Shown here: positions 36,079-45,315 of the stretch, one piece after another
Position numbering within the stretch: the stretch's first letter is position 1
How the letters are laid out: each line of letters opens with the position of its first letter
From: Enteractinococcus helveticum
GTDB taxonomy: Bacteria > Actinomycetota > Actinomycetes > Actinomycetales > Micrococcaceae
Length of the DNA: 64,000 nt
Assembly: GCF_020742345.1 (NCBI RefSeq)
Contig: NZ_DYXC01000061.1
Location: 4,455 to 68,454 of the forward strand
Reading direction: 5' to 3'
The notes under the pieces: generated by a model
Databases searched by the model: none
What the model was told of the DNA's origin: nothing
The model's input: the letters and a program-made list of their open reading frames with translations, nothing else
Made by a program: the position numbers and the translations under genes

Positions 36079-36393
36079 CTACCGGCCTAGGGCATCAATG
36101 AGCGCGTCACGTTGCCGATGGCCCAGACCGCGCAGACGCCGATTCAAAGAAATTTCGCACTGTTCCATAATGCTTTGGGCGCGGATCTCACCGATACCTT
36201 TTATAGCAGTGAGCAGATCGATGGTACGCATCCGGGCGACAGCCTCTTCTGTGTCAGATCGTTCAAAAACCTCTGCCAGTGTTAGCTTTCCATCAGCGAA
36301 ATCCGCTTTGACTTTTGCCCGTATCGTCCTGGCATCAAGCGCTTTTTGTCGAGCTGCTTGACGTTCGGCGGGTGTCAAATCTTTGAGAACCAT
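36079..36393 (-). CDS. mihF: Integration host factor, actinobacterial type (mIHF)
   Basis: Nucleoid-associated DNA-binding protein unrelated to E. coli IHF; first known as the phage L5 integration factor of mycobacteria. 104 residues from ATG 36393 (AAAGGG upstream). The basic N-terminal helix PAERQAARQKALDARTIRAKVK is followed by the helix-hairpin-helix region LLTAIKGIGEIRAQSIMEQ and a basic tail RRLRGLGHRQRDAL. Position between pyrF and gmk is the standard one in Actinobacteria. Confidence 0.94.
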   Translation of the reverse strand: MVLKDLTPAERQAARQKALDARTIRAKVKADFADGKLTLAEVFERSDTEEAVARMRTIDLLTAIKGIGEIRAQSIMEQCEISLNRRLRGLGHRQRDALIDALGR

Positions 36394-36502
36394 TGGCTTT
36401 GCCCTTTCGTGCCCGTTTCTAGCGTAACGGTGAGGACCGTCGCACCCCAAGAGGCCTGTAACCACCGGGGTGTTTGACCTGTTCTACCTAGTGGATTGTA
36501 TT

Positions 36503-37345
36503 CTACTTCACATTGATGTCTTTGCGAGCGTCGTCTATAGCCGACTTCAGGTCTGCAACTTCGGGGCCGTGCTGCAAGATGCCTCGTGACGAGTTGACTA
36601 GGACATTCTTCCAAGCCTCACCAAAGCCCGCCCGAATATCTGCGGCCTGAGCGCCTTGAGCCCCATACCCTGGCGCGAGAATAGGCGCGTTTGCCCTAAC
36701 CAGATCAATATTAAGTGCCTTAGCATCGTCTGTAACGGTTGCGCCAACGACTAATCCGATAGATCCAAGCCCTGTGGCCGTTGCATTATCTTGCGATGTG
36801 GCATCGACGATCCGCTTGGCAACCGAGTCACCTTGAGGACCAAGATGTTGAACAGATGCTCCTTCGGGATTCGATGTCAAGGCGAGGACGAATACGCCCC
36901 TGTCATGGGATAAGGCTAAATCGATTGCTGGACGCAACGATTCATAGCCCAAGTAGGCCGTCAGGGTCACCGCGTCAGCGGCCAATGCTGATCCGTCAGC
37001 AAGCCACGCTTGTGCATAGCCTTCCATGGTGGAGCCGATATCGCCGCGTTTGGCATCGGCAATCGTGAGGATATTCGCATCACGTGCCAACTGCAGGGTC
37101 TCTTCCAATACCGCGAAGCCCGCCGAGCCGAACCGCTCATAGAGTGCGACCTGTGGTTTCAAGGCAGCGACACCGTTGGTTTCGGCAGCGGCTTCGACTA
37201 CGGTTTTGGAAAAGGTTGTCAGCCCAGCCGGGTCGTCACTCAGTCCCCAGGCGTTCAACAACTGACGGTGTGGGTCGATGCCCAAACACAGTGGACCGTG
37301 GCGGTCCATGGCTTGGGCAAGACGACTTCCAAATGGTTGTGACAT
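36503..37345 (-). CDS. pyrF: Orotidine 5'-phosphate decarboxylase
   Basis: Last step of UMP synthesis. 280 residues, the longer type 2 form found in Actinobacteria. LCLGIDPH near residues 19-26, the catalytic charge network in ADAKRGDIGSTMEGY near 97-111, FVLALTSNPEGA, and APGYGAQGAQ near 220 for phosphate binding. It starts 6 bases after the carB stop, so it is the last gene of the pyr operon. Confidence 0.96.
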   Translation of the reverse strand: MSQPFGSRLAQAMDRHGPLCLGIDPHRQLLNAWGLSDDPAGLTTFSKTVVEAAAETNGVAALKPQVALYERFGSAGFAVLEETLQLARDANILTIADAKRGDIGSTMEGYAQAWLADGSALAADAVTLTAYLGYESLRPAIDLALSHDRGVFVLALTSNPEGASVQHLGPQGDSVAKRIVDATSQDNATATGLGSIGLVVGATVTDDAKALNIDLVRANAPILAPGYGAQGAQAADIRAGFGEAWKNVLVNSSRGILQHGPEVADLKSAIDDARKDINVK

Positions 37346-37351
37346 GGTTTC

Positions 37352-40300
37352 CTAGTGCTGGTTGTTGATGACTTCGGCTAAACGGCGATCGTGTTCTTGC
37401 AAGCTGGTAACGTCCCAGGAGTATTCACGTTGTGCCTGGATGGCCTGCAGCGCGGTACCGACCGCGGCCATGGTTGTCACCAGTGGCACACCAAGCGAAT
37501 TGGCAGCGGCTCGGATCTCATAACCGTCACCACGTGCGTCAGAACCCGATGGCGTGTTGATTACCAGATCTACGCGACCGTCTTCGAGTTGGTCAAGAAT
37601 CGTTTCACCGGTGGTTTCAACATCACTGGTAATCTTGTCGACGATTTCCGTGGTAATGCCGTTGCGTGCAAGCACATCAGCTGTGCCACCGGTTGACACG
37701 AGCTCAAAGCCCATATCAGTCAGACGTTTGGCGTGGGCTACGATGCTCCGTTTATCGCGGTTAGCTACCGAGACGAAGACGCGGCCACCGGTCGGCAGAC
37801 GGCCGCCAACGGCGTCTTGAGATTTAGCATAGGCGGTGTCGAAGTACTTATCGATGCCCATGACCTCACCGGTCGAGCGCATTTCTGGTCCCAGTAGTGA
37901 ATCCACAACACGGCCTTCGGGCGTACGGAAGCGGGTGAATGGCAGAACGGCTTCTTTGACAGCGATCGGTGCACCCAGTGGCAGCGACCATCCATCGTGG
38001 GTGGCCGGCAGATCCCCGGTTTCGCGCAGTTGAGCGATGGTGGTTCCGACACCAATTTTAGCGGCAGCTTTCGCCAGTGCTACACCGGTGGCTTTGGAAA
38101 CAAATGGCACAGTCCGTGAGGCACGCGGGTTGGCCTCAATGACGTAGAGGATATCAGCGGCCAGTGCAAATTGGATGTTGATCAGGCCGCGCACGCCCAC
38201 GCCTTTGGCGATGGCTTCGGTTGCTTCACGCACCCGCGCCAACACATCGGGTGCCAGCGTGGTTGGGGGCAGGACACACGCGGAGTCACCGGAGTGCACC
38301 CCGGCTTCTTCGATGTGTTCCATAATGCCGCCCATGAACAGTTCATGCCCGTCATATAGGGCATCAACGTCGATTTCGATGGCGTCATCGAGGAACCGAT
38401 CAACCAGCACCGGGTGTTCGGCGGTGATTTCTGCCGTGGAGTTTATAATATAGGACTCCAACTGGGCTTCGTCGTAGACGATTTCCATACCGCGACCGCC
38501 CAGCACATACGATGGACGCACCAGCACCGGGTAGCCGATTTCATCGGCAACGGCCTTGGCGTCTTCAAATGAAACCGCAGTACCATTCTTTGGTGCGATC
38601 AGTCCGGCTTCCTGTAGCACCTGGGAGAACAGGCCACGGTGTTCGGCCAGATCAATGGCTTCCGGAGAGGTACCCAAAATAGTTACCCCGGCATCGGCGA
38701 GATCTTGAGCCAGCTTCAACGGCGTCTGACCACCAAGCTGGACAAAGACTCCTTCGACCGGACCGGTTTGTTCTTCGGCATGGATAATTTCCAGTACGTC
38801 TTCCAGCGTCAACGGTTCGAAGTACAAACGGTCGGACATATCCGAGTCGGTCGACACCGTTTCTGGGTTGCAGTTGACCAGTACAGTGTCATAACCGGCC
38901 TGTTGCATGGCCATGGTCGCATGCACACACGAGTAGTCGAACTCCACACCCTGACCAATGCGGTTTGGTCCCGAGCCCAGGATGATCGCCGTCGGACGGC
39001 TGTGTGCAGTAATTTCGGTTTCGGTGCCGTCGTAGGATGAGTAGTGGTACGGCGCCTGGGCAAGGTGTTCACCGGCGGCGGTGTCAACGGATTTGTAGAC
39101 CGGACGCACACCCAGTGCGTGGCGGACGCCGCGGACGACGGCCTCATCCATGTGACGCAGCTGGCCGATTTGTTGATCGGAAAAACCATGGCGTTTAGCG
39201 TGCAGCAGCAGGTCTTTGGTCAGTTCATCACCATTGCGAATTTCGGTGGCTACTTCATTGATCAGCACCAACTGATCAATGAACCACGGATCGATCATGG
39301 TGATGTCAAAGATTTGCTGTGGGGTCGCTCCCCCAAGCAGTGCACGCTGGATCTGTCCTAGACGCGATGTCGTGGCTGTTTTCGCGGCTTCCAGCAGTTG
39401 GGCTACTTCTGCTGCGTCTGGCACAGTGAAGTCTAGTTCGGCGTCGTCGGCCTGTTCCAAAGAGCGCAGAGCTTTTTGGAGGGCTTCAGAGAAATTCCGG
39501 CCAAAGGACATAACCTCGCCCACGGCCTTCATGGTCGTGGTGAGGGTGGCATCAGCGGCGGGGAATTTCTCAAAGGCAAAGCGCGGGACTTTGACAACCA
39601 CGTAGTCCAGTGCCGGCTCAAATGCGGCGGTTGTGGTGCCGGTGACGTCGTTGAGCACCTCATCCAGGGTGTAGCCCAGTGACAGTTTGGTCGCGATTTT
39701 AGCAATTGGGTATCCGGTGGCTTTGGACGCCAGTGCCGAAGATCTCGAGACGCGAGGGTTCATTTCGATGACGACGATGCGACCGTCTACTGGGTTGACT
39801 GCGAACTGGATGTTACAGCCACCGGTGGCCACGCCGACTTCACGGATGATCTTGATGGAAATGTCGCGCATCTTGGCGAATTCAGTATCCGTCAGGGTGA
39901 CAGCCGGTGCCACGGTGATGGCATCTCCGGTGTGCACGCCGACCGGGTCGAAGTTTTCGATCGAGCACAATGCGATGACATTGTCAGCACTGTCGCGCAT
40001 CATTTCGAATTCGTATTCTTTCCACCCCAGGATGGATTCTTCTAATAAGACTTCCGAAGTTGGCGAGTACTGGATGCCGGCGCCGGCGATGCGGTACAGG
40101 TCGGCTTCGTTATAGGCCATGCCCGAGCCGAGTCCACCCATGGTGAATGATGGTCGAACAACCATTGGGTAGCCCAGTTCTTTGGCGGCTTCCAGGGCCT
40201 CATCCATGGAGTGGACAATCACGGAACGAGCGGATTCGGCACCGCATCGTTCAACAACACCTTTGAACTGTTCACGGTCTTCGCCCAGTTCGATTGCGGC

Positions 40301-40660
40301 AATGTTAGCGCCGATGAGTTCGACATCGTATTGTTCTAATACGCCGCGTTCATCCAGTTGGATGGCGGTGTTTAGTGCGGTTTGTCCACCCAGGGTTGGC
40401 AGGATCGCATCGGGACGCTCGGCTGCGATGATTTTCTCAACGACGTCGGCGGTGATGGGTTCAACGTAGGTTGCATCAGCCATTTCCGGGTCTGTCATGA
40501 TGGTGGCCGGGTTGGAGTTGACCAGCACCACGCGGATGCCTTCTTCTTTGAGTACCCGGATGGCTTGGGTTCCTGAGTAGTCGAATTCGGCGGCCTGGCC
40601 GATCACGATGGGACCGGAGCCGATGACTAATACGGATGTGAGATCTGTGCGTTTTGGCAT
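37352..40660 (-). CDS. carB: Carbamoyl phosphate synthase large subunit
   Basis: Synthesises carbamoyl phosphate from bicarbonate, two ATP and ammonia normally channelled from CarA. 1102 residues with the expected duplicated ATP-grasp halves: SGPIVIGQAAEFDYSGTQA (about 13) and GSGPNRIGQGVEFDYSCVHA (about 560), RPSFTMGGLGSGM and RPSYVLGGRGMEIVY as nucleotide-binding motifs, an oligomerisation domain about 405-550 and a C-terminal MGS-like allosteric domain (about 945-1080). No catalytic loss is visible. It follows carA by 19 bases. Its partner CarA lacks glutaminase residues, so free ammonia may be the nitrogen source. Confidence 0.97.
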   Translation of the reverse strand: MPKRTDLTSVLVIGSGPIVIGQAAEFDYSGTQAIRVLKEEGIRVVLVNSNPATIMTDPEMADATYVEPITADVVEKIIAAERPDAILPTLGGQTALNTAIQLDERGVLEQYDVELIGANIAAIELGEDREQFKGVVERCGAESARSVIVHSMDEALEAAKELGYPMVVRPSFTMGGLGSGMAYNEADLYRIAGAGIQYSPTSEVLLEESILGWKEYEFEMMRDSADNVIALCSIENFDPVGVHTGDAITVAPAVTLTDTEFAKMRDISIKIIREVGVATGGCNIQFAVNPVDGRIVVIEMNPRVSRSSALASKATGYPIAKIATKLSLGYTLDEVLNDVTGTTTAAFEPALDYVVVKVPRFAFEKFPAADATLTTTMKAVGEVMSFGRNFSEALQKALRSLEQADDAELDFTVPDAAEVAQLLEAAKTATTSRLGQIQRALLGGATPQQIFDITMIDPWFIDQLVLINEVATEIRNGDELTKDLLLHAKRHGFSDQQIGQLRHMDEAVVRGVRHALGVRPVYKSVDTAAGEHLAQAPYHYSSYDGTETEITAHSRPTAIILGSGPNRIGQGVEFDYSCVHATMAMQQAGYDTVLVNCNPETVSTDSDMSDRLYFEPLTLEDVLEIIHAEEQTGPVEGVFVQLGGQTPLKLAQDLADAGVTILGTSPEAIDLAEHRGLFSQVLQEAGLIAPKNGTAVSFEDAKAVADEIGYPVLVRPSYVLGGRGMEIVYDEAQLESYIINSTAEITAEHPVLVDRFLDDAIEIDVDALYDGHELFMGGIMEHIEEAGVHSGDSACVLPPTTLAPDVLARVREATEAIAKGVGVRGLINIQFALAADILYVIEANPRASRTVPFVSKATGVALAKAAAKIGVGTTIAQLRETGDLPATHDGWSLPLGAPIAVKEAVLPFTRFRTPEGRVVDSLLGPEMRSTGEVMGIDKYFDTAYAKSQDAVGGRLPTGGRVFVSVANRDKRSIVAHAKRLTDMGFELVSTGGTADVLARNGITTEIVDKITSDVETTGETILDQLEDGRVDLVINTPSGSDARGDGYEIRAAANSLGVPLVTTMAAVGTALQAIQAQREYSWDVTSLQEHDRRLAEVINNQH

Positions 40661-40679
40661 GTCTGTGTTTCCTAAAGTC

Positions 40680-41804
40680 TTATTTTCCGGTGGCCATCAG
40701 GGCTGCGAAGGTATCGAAGACCGGGTGCGTTTCGGTGACGGTAACGGCGGTATTTTCTGGGTAGTACTGTACCGTGACCACCGGCAGTGCCTCGGCGCGT
40801 AGCGCTTCGACAGATTGGTCGTTGAGGCTGTATTGGGTCACGGTCACCTCCCCGTAGGTGGCATTCGGTGCGGTGGAGGTGCCGTGTGGGGCGACGACGG
40901 CGTACTGGTGGTTCTGGGTGGTAATAATGCTCTGCCCGGAGGCCACATCATAGACCGGCTGATTGGGGCCGCGCTGAGCCTGGGCTAGCAGGGCGGTGTC
41001 ATATCCCAGGGCCCGAGCAATAATCTGGTGGCCTAATCCGATGCCCAATAGTGGAGTTTTGGCATCCAGCAGCGCGGTGGCCAGCTCGATTTGTGCGGTG
41101 GCTTGTGCTGGGTTGCCTGGGCCCGAGGAGAAGACTACGCCGTCAACCTTGGCGGCAGCGATGTCGTCAGCCGTGGCGTTGGCTGGCAGCACCTTGACGG
41201 TGTTGCCGCGCTGCACCAGCTGATTGATAGTGGAACGGCGAGCACCTAGGTCGATCAGGGCAACGGTGTGTTTTGGTGTATCGGCGGCGACCTCGTAGGC
41301 GGTGCTGGTGGTGACTTCTGCCAGGAGTTCTTCGGTGGCAGGTTGAGACCAGTTCTGGACCTGGGCGACTAACTCGGCGTCGGTGGCTTGGGCGTGGTCA
41401 CCGGTAAAAATTCCGGCGGCGACTTGCCCGGCAGCGGCGATGCGCCTGGTGAGTGCGCGCGTGTCAATTCCGGCGATACCAACCACACCGGCGGCGGTCA
41501 GATCAGCCTCCAGGTCGCGTTCTGCCTGCCAGTTGGAATGTATCCGGGCCGGTTCGCGGATGATCACGCCGGCTGGCCAGTAGGCGCCTGATTCGGCTTC
41601 GGCGTCGTTGACCCCGACGTTACCGATGTGTGGGAAGGTAAATACCATTAGCGTGTGTGCATTGGCTGGGTTCGTCAGGCTGTGCTGATAACCGGTCATG
41701 GTGGTGTCGAAGACCAATTGCCCAAAGACGGTACCGGTTGTTGCGTAGGTGGTGCCGGCATAGATGGTGCCATCTGCCAGGACAAGTTTGGCTGATGCGC
41801 TCAT
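40680..41804 (-). CDS. carA: Carbamoyl phosphate synthase small subunit with degenerate glutaminase site
   Basis: Normally hydrolyses glutamine and feeds ammonia to CarB. The N-terminal CPSase_sm domain (FDTTMTGYQHSLTNP, FPHIGNVGVND) and C-terminal class I GATase domain are both recognisable over 374 residues. However, the nucleophile elbow reads LLGIGLGHQII (Cys replaced by Gly, codon GGA), the catalytic His of QYHPE is Tyr (VQYYPEN, codon TAC), and the glutamine-contacting Ser of DPSYS is lost (NPANA). The usual KFGHRG is AQAQRG and the SPGPHD region is missing. Glutaminase activity is therefore not expected; a structural or regulatory role for CarB is plausible. ATG 41804 overlaps the upstream stop (ATGA). 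Confidence 0.9.
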   Translation of the reverse strand: MSASAKLVLADGTIYAGTTYATTGTVFGQLVFDTTMTGYQHSLTNPANAHTLMVFTFPHIGNVGVNDAEAESGAYWPAGVIIREPARIHSNWQAERDLEADLTAAGVVGIAGIDTRALTRRIAAAGQVAAGIFTGDHAQATDAELVAQVQNWSQPATEELLAEVTTSTAYEVAADTPKHTVALIDLGARRSTINQLVQRGNTVKVLPANATADDIAAAKVDGVVFSSGPGNPAQATAQIELATALLDAKTPLLGIGLGHQIIARALGYDTALLAQAQRGPNQPVYDVASGQSIITTQNHQYAVVAPHGTSTAPNATYGEVTVTQYSLNDQSVEALRAEALPVVTVQYYPENTAVTVTETHPVFDTFAALMATGK

Positions 41805-42310
41805 GCGGTCTGCCTTCCGTTCGTAAGTTGTTCCAGTGCGGTGAGAACTTGTTGATGTTCGGTGATGGATTCGATGCGCAATCCGGTGGTGACTTCGACG
41901 TCGCCGAGGTTCCACGTGATGGCTAGGATTCCGTCTTTTTCGACGAACTTTCCTGCGATGCCCGAAACCGTGGCGACCGTGACGAGGTCTGGGGTGGGGA
42001 TGAAGATATTCGGTTCACCAGCGCGCAGCAGAGCAACGCCCTCGTTATGCACTTCGAGTTGTACTGTGGCGGGGTTGCCCAGTCGGTGGGCGGTTACACG
42101 TTCTAGGAGTTCTTGGCCTAAGACGGTCGAGACGTAGGTGCCTTCCACAACCAGTTGTGGTTGTTTTTCCAACAGTCCTGCAGGTACGTCATGCGGTATG
42201 GGGACGTATTGTTGTCGCTTGGTGCGGTTGCGACGTCCGAAGATGATTCCGAGGATCATCAGCACAAGAATGGTTGAGGTCAGGGTGACAATAAATACGG
42301 TCTCGTCCAA
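41801..42310 (-). CDS. Membrane-anchored PH-like domain protein of the pyr operon
   Basis: Small protein often found between pyrC and carA in Actinobacteria; function unknown. One N-terminal transmembrane helix (about residues 5-24, VFIVTLTSTILVLMILGIIF), a basic stop-transfer GRRNRTKRQQ, then a ~130-residue cytoplasmic beta-rich domain (LVVEGTYVSTVLGQELLERV, VEVTTGLRIESI) resembling a PH-like fold. Stop overlaps the carA start by 4 bases and pyrC lies 13 bases upstream, so it is co-translated with pyrimidine enzymes. Confidence 0.75.
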   Translation of the reverse strand: MDETVFIVTLTSTILVLMILGIIFGRRNRTKRQQYVPIPHDVPAGLLEKQPQLVVEGTYVSTVLGQELLERVTAHRLGNPATVQLEVHNEGVALLRAGEPNIFIPTPDLVTVATVSGIAGKFVEKDGILAITWNLGDVEVTTGLRIESITEHQQVLTALEQLTNGRQTA

Positions 42311-42323
42311 AACTGGTGCTTCC

Positions 42324-43652
42324 TTAGTAGCTGTGTTGGTACGGTGTGGTCAGCTCCGCGTCGGCGACGACGCGATGTCCGCGATAGAACACGTCGGTTA
42401 CCTGTCCGGACAGTTCCATGTCTTTATATGGCGAGTTGGCGGATTTTGACGCGTGCTGGGCCGGGTTGACCACAAAGGTGTGGTTCGGATCGTAGATGGC
42501 CAAGTTTGCAACTGCCCCCTGTACCAGACTACCGCTGTCTGTGAGTTGGCCTTGGTCGGTGTGGCGGTAGATGGCTGCCGGATTGACCGACATCACACGT
42601 GCAACCGCATGCCAGTCGAGCAGGCCGGTGTCGATCATGGTGCGCTGGATGACGGGCAGTGCGGTTTCCAGTCCGGTCATGCCCATGGCTGCTACGACCC
42701 ACTCGCATTGTTTGGTTTCGGCGGTGTGTGGCGCATGATCGGTACCAACGGTGTCAATCGTGCCATCGGCTAGCCCCTGGCGTAGCGCGTGGACATCGGA
42801 GTCTTTGCGCAGTGGCGGGTTGACCTTATAGACCGGGTCATAGGTTTTGACGTAGTCCTCGGTGAGCAATAAGTGGTGCGGGGTGACTTCGGCGGTGACG
42901 TTGATGCCCTGGGATTTGGCCCAGCGAATTAACTCGACCGACCCGGCGGTCGAGACGTGACAGATATGTACACGGGAATTGACGTGTTGGGCCAATAAGA
43001 CGTCGCGGGCGATGATGGATTCTTCGGCGACAGCAGGCCAGCCTGCCAGGCCGAGTTCTGATGAGAGTGCAGATTCATTCATTTGTGCGCCTTCGGTCAG
43101 GCGCGGTTCCTGGGCGTGTTGGGCGATGAACCCGTCGAAGGATTTGACGTATTCCAGTGCTCTGCGCATCAACACTGGATCCCAGACGCACATGCCGTCA
43201 TCGGAGAACATGGTGACTTCGGCGGCTGAATCGTGCATGGCAGAAATTTCGGCTAGCTGTTCACCTTTCAAGCCCACGGTGACGGCTCCCACCGGGTAGA
43301 CATCGGTCCAGCCGGAAGCACGGCCGAGTCGGTGCACCTGTTCTACGACACCGGCGGTGTCAGCCACTGGGTTGGAGTTGGCCATCGCATGAACAGCGGT
43401 GAATCCGCCTTTGGCTGCGGCTCGGGTACCGGTTTCTACAGTCTCGGCGTCGTCGTTGCCGGGCTCGCGGAGGTGGGTGTGCAGGTCTACCAGTCCGGGC
43501 AGCACGATCTTGCCGGTAGCGTCGATCACCTCAGCGCCGGCGGTGGCAAGTTCTTGGCCAAGTTGTGCAATCGTGCCGTTGGCATCAATGGCTACGTCGG
43601 TCTGCACGCCGTTGGGGGTGGTGCCGCCAGTAATCACATAGGTATAAGTCAT
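42324..43652 (-). CDS. pyrC: Dihydroorotase
   Basis: Closes carbamoyl aspartate to dihydroorotate; third UMP step. Class I amidohydrolase of 442 residues. Metal-binding HTHLREPG near residues 58-65, the bridging Asp in MFSDDG near 150, AQHAQE, CHVSTAGS and GTDHAPH near 300 are all present. Residues after DDG are unusual (MCVWDP where related proteins usually have KCVHDP), but no metal ligand is lost. It lies 11 bases after pyrB. Confidence 0.96.
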   Translation of the reverse strand: MTYTYVITGGTTPNGVQTDVAIDANGTIAQLGQELATAGAEVIDATGKIVLPGLVDLHTHLREPGNDDAETVETGTRAAAKGGFTAVHAMANSNPVADTAGVVEQVHRLGRASGWTDVYPVGAVTVGLKGEQLAEISAMHDSAAEVTMFSDDGMCVWDPVLMRRALEYVKSFDGFIAQHAQEPRLTEGAQMNESALSSELGLAGWPAVAEESIIARDVLLAQHVNSRVHICHVSTAGSVELIRWAKSQGINVTAEVTPHHLLLTEDYVKTYDPVYKVNPPLRKDSDVHALRQGLADGTIDTVGTDHAPHTAETKQCEWVVAAMGMTGLETALPVIQRTMIDTGLLDWHAVARVMSVNPAAIYRHTDQGQLTDSGSLVQGAVANLAIYDPNHTFVVNPAQHASKSANSPYKDMELSGQVTDVFYRGHRVVADAELTTPYQHSY

Positions 43653-43663
43653 TCGTTACCCTT

Positions 43664-44614
43664 TCATTGTCCTAGTTGACCTGCCAGGAGCAGGTACAGG
43701 ACTGCCATGCGCACAGAGACGCCATTGGCAACTTGTTCGAGTGCGGTGTTTTGTGCTGAATCGGCGGCTGCCGCGGATATCTCTAATCCGCGGTTCATCG
43801 GCCCAGGATGCATAATCAGAATGTCGGTTCCGGCAATGGTCTGATACCGGTCGTTGGTCAGCCCCCAGCCGCGAGTGTATTCGGTTGGTGAGGGGAAGAA
43901 GGCTCCAGCCATGCGCTCGGCTTGGACGCGCAGCATCATGACGGCGTCGACACGCTGTGCCAGCAGGGCGTCGAGATCGTAGTTGATGTCTACCGGCCAA
44001 GTGTTGGCACCCACCGGCATCAAAGTCGGTGGCCCGGACAGTGAGATTTTGGCACCCAGGGTGTGTAGTAACCACACATTTGAACGTGCCACCCGGGAGT
44101 GCAGGATATCTCCAACGATCACGATGTGGAGGCCGTTGAGGTCTTTACCGGTGGCTTTGGCACCGTATAAACGGTTGCGCAAGGTGAATGCATCCAGCAG
44201 CGCTTGGGTTGGGTGTTCGTGGGTGCCGTCGCCGGCGTTAATGACTGCCGATGACGACCAACCAAAATTCGCGAGCTGTTGAGCGGCGCCAGAGGCCCAG
44301 TGGCGCATGACTATCGCATCGCCACCGATTGCTTCAAGGGTTTGGACGGTATCCTTCAGGGACTCCCCCTTGGATACTGATGAGGTTTTGACCGCGAAGT
44401 TCAACACGTCAGCCGACAGACGCTTGGCTGCAGCCTCAAATGAAGTGCGGGTGCGGGTTGAGTCTTCAAAGAACAGATTGACGACAGTCTGGCCGCGTAA
44501 GGTCGGAAGTTTTTTGATGGAGCGATCCGAGACCGTGGCCATTTCTTGGGCGGTGTCAAGGATCTTCAGTGCGTTGTCGTAAGACAGGTCTCGGGTTGCC
44601 AGAAGGTGGCGCAT
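43664..44614 (-). CDS. pyrB: Aspartate carbamoyltransferase catalytic subunit
   Basis: Transfers carbamoyl phosphate onto aspartate. 316 residues. Carbamoyl-phosphate motif STRTRTSFEAAAKRL near 54-68, KGESLKDT near 82, MRHWASGAA, and the aspartate-binding HPTQALLDAFTL near 136. No regulatory PyrI gene is present, as expected for Actinobacteria. Its ATG overlaps the pyrR stop (TAATG), implying coupling. Confidence 0.97.
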   Translation of the reverse strand: MRHLLATRDLSYDNALKILDTAQEMATVSDRSIKKLPTLRGQTVVNLFFEDSTRTRTSFEAAAKRLSADVLNFAVKTSSVSKGESLKDTVQTLEAIGGDAIVMRHWASGAAQQLANFGWSSSAVINAGDGTHEHPTQALLDAFTLRNRLYGAKATGKDLNGLHIVIVGDILHSRVARSNVWLLHTLGAKISLSGPPTLMPVGANTWPVDINYDLDALLAQRVDAVMMLRVQAERMAGAFFPSPTEYTRGWGLTNDRYQTIAGTDILIMHPGPMNRGLEISAAAADSAQNTALEQVANGVSVRMAVLYLLLAGQLGQ

Positions 44615-45198
44615 TAGTCCATCACTTCCACGATTTGTACTTGGTCAGTGGTGTAGTAGTCTTCGCCATCGTCGATTTCGGACAGATGGACCCGAACATG
44701 TTCGGATGACGCCGTTGGCAGGTTCTTGCCCACATAGTCGGCGCGTAAGGGCAACTGGCGATGCCCTCGGTCCACCAGGACCGCTAGGCGTACGGTGTGT
44801 GGCCGCCCGATAGCAGACAGTGCATCCAGTGCTGCGCGAATGGTTCGTCCGGAATACAAGACGTCATCTACCAGTACGACCACGGCGTCATCAACACCGA
44901 CTGGCGGGATGATAGTGGATGCTGGTACTCGCGAACCAGAGCGGGCGAGGTCATCCCGGTAGAGGGTGATGTCGAGTTGTCCGGTGCGTTCTTCGATGAT
45001 GAATGCTGGATCAATTTCTGCTAGTTTGGCCGCCAGGCGATTGGCCAGCGGGACGCCTCGGCGTGGGATACCCAAAATGAGCAGGTTCTCGACGCCGCGG
45101 TTGCCCTCGAGGATCTCGTGAGCGATGCGGGTTAGGACCCGATTGATATCCGATTCGGACATCACGGTGCGTGCTTTGCGCACGGGTTCTTGCACCAC
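44614..45198 (-). CDS. pyrR: Bifunctional pyr operon regulator / uracil phosphoribosyltransferase
   Basis: UMP-responsive RNA-binding protein with residual uracil phosphoribosyltransferase activity. 194 residues with the PRPP-binding motif VVLVDDVLYSGRTIRAALDAL near 111-131 and PRRGVPLA near 44. It starts at GTG 45198 with AAGGAG six bases ahead. A PyrR-type RNA binding motif lies immediately upstream of this site, so I infer translational autoregulation of the operon when UMP is high, as proposed for mycobacteria. Confidence 0.95.
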   Translation of the reverse strand: MVQEPVRKARTVMSESDINRVLTRIAHEILEGNRGVENLLILGIPRRGVPLANRLAAKLAEIDPAFIIEERTGQLDITLYRDDLARSGSRVPASTIIPPVGVDDAVVVLVDDVLYSGRTIRAALDALSAIGRPHTVRLAVLVDRGHRQLPLRADYVGKNLPTASSEHVRVHLSEIDDGEDYYTTDQVQIVEVMD

Positions 45199-45211
45199 GA
45201 TTATCTCCTTT

Positions 45212-45228
45212 CCCGCCTCACAGGACGG
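45212..45228 (-). promoter_or_regulatory. PyrR-binding RNA hairpin at the pyrR ribosome binding site
   Basis: On the transcript CCGTCCTGTGAGGCGGG forms a small stem (CCG with CGG) presenting TCC-T-GTGAGG. This agrees with the PyrR consensus ARUCCNGNGAGGYU at 12 of 14 positions. It ends about 3 bases before the AAGGAG of pyrR, so a bound protein should block ribosome entry. Confidence 0.75.
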
Positions 45229-45315
45229 ATTTTAAAGGATCTGCGGGATCTGTGGTATTCCCGTCAGTTTCACTGGATGTAACTGTAGCACCGGTGTGCC
45301 TCACATCCGTGATGT

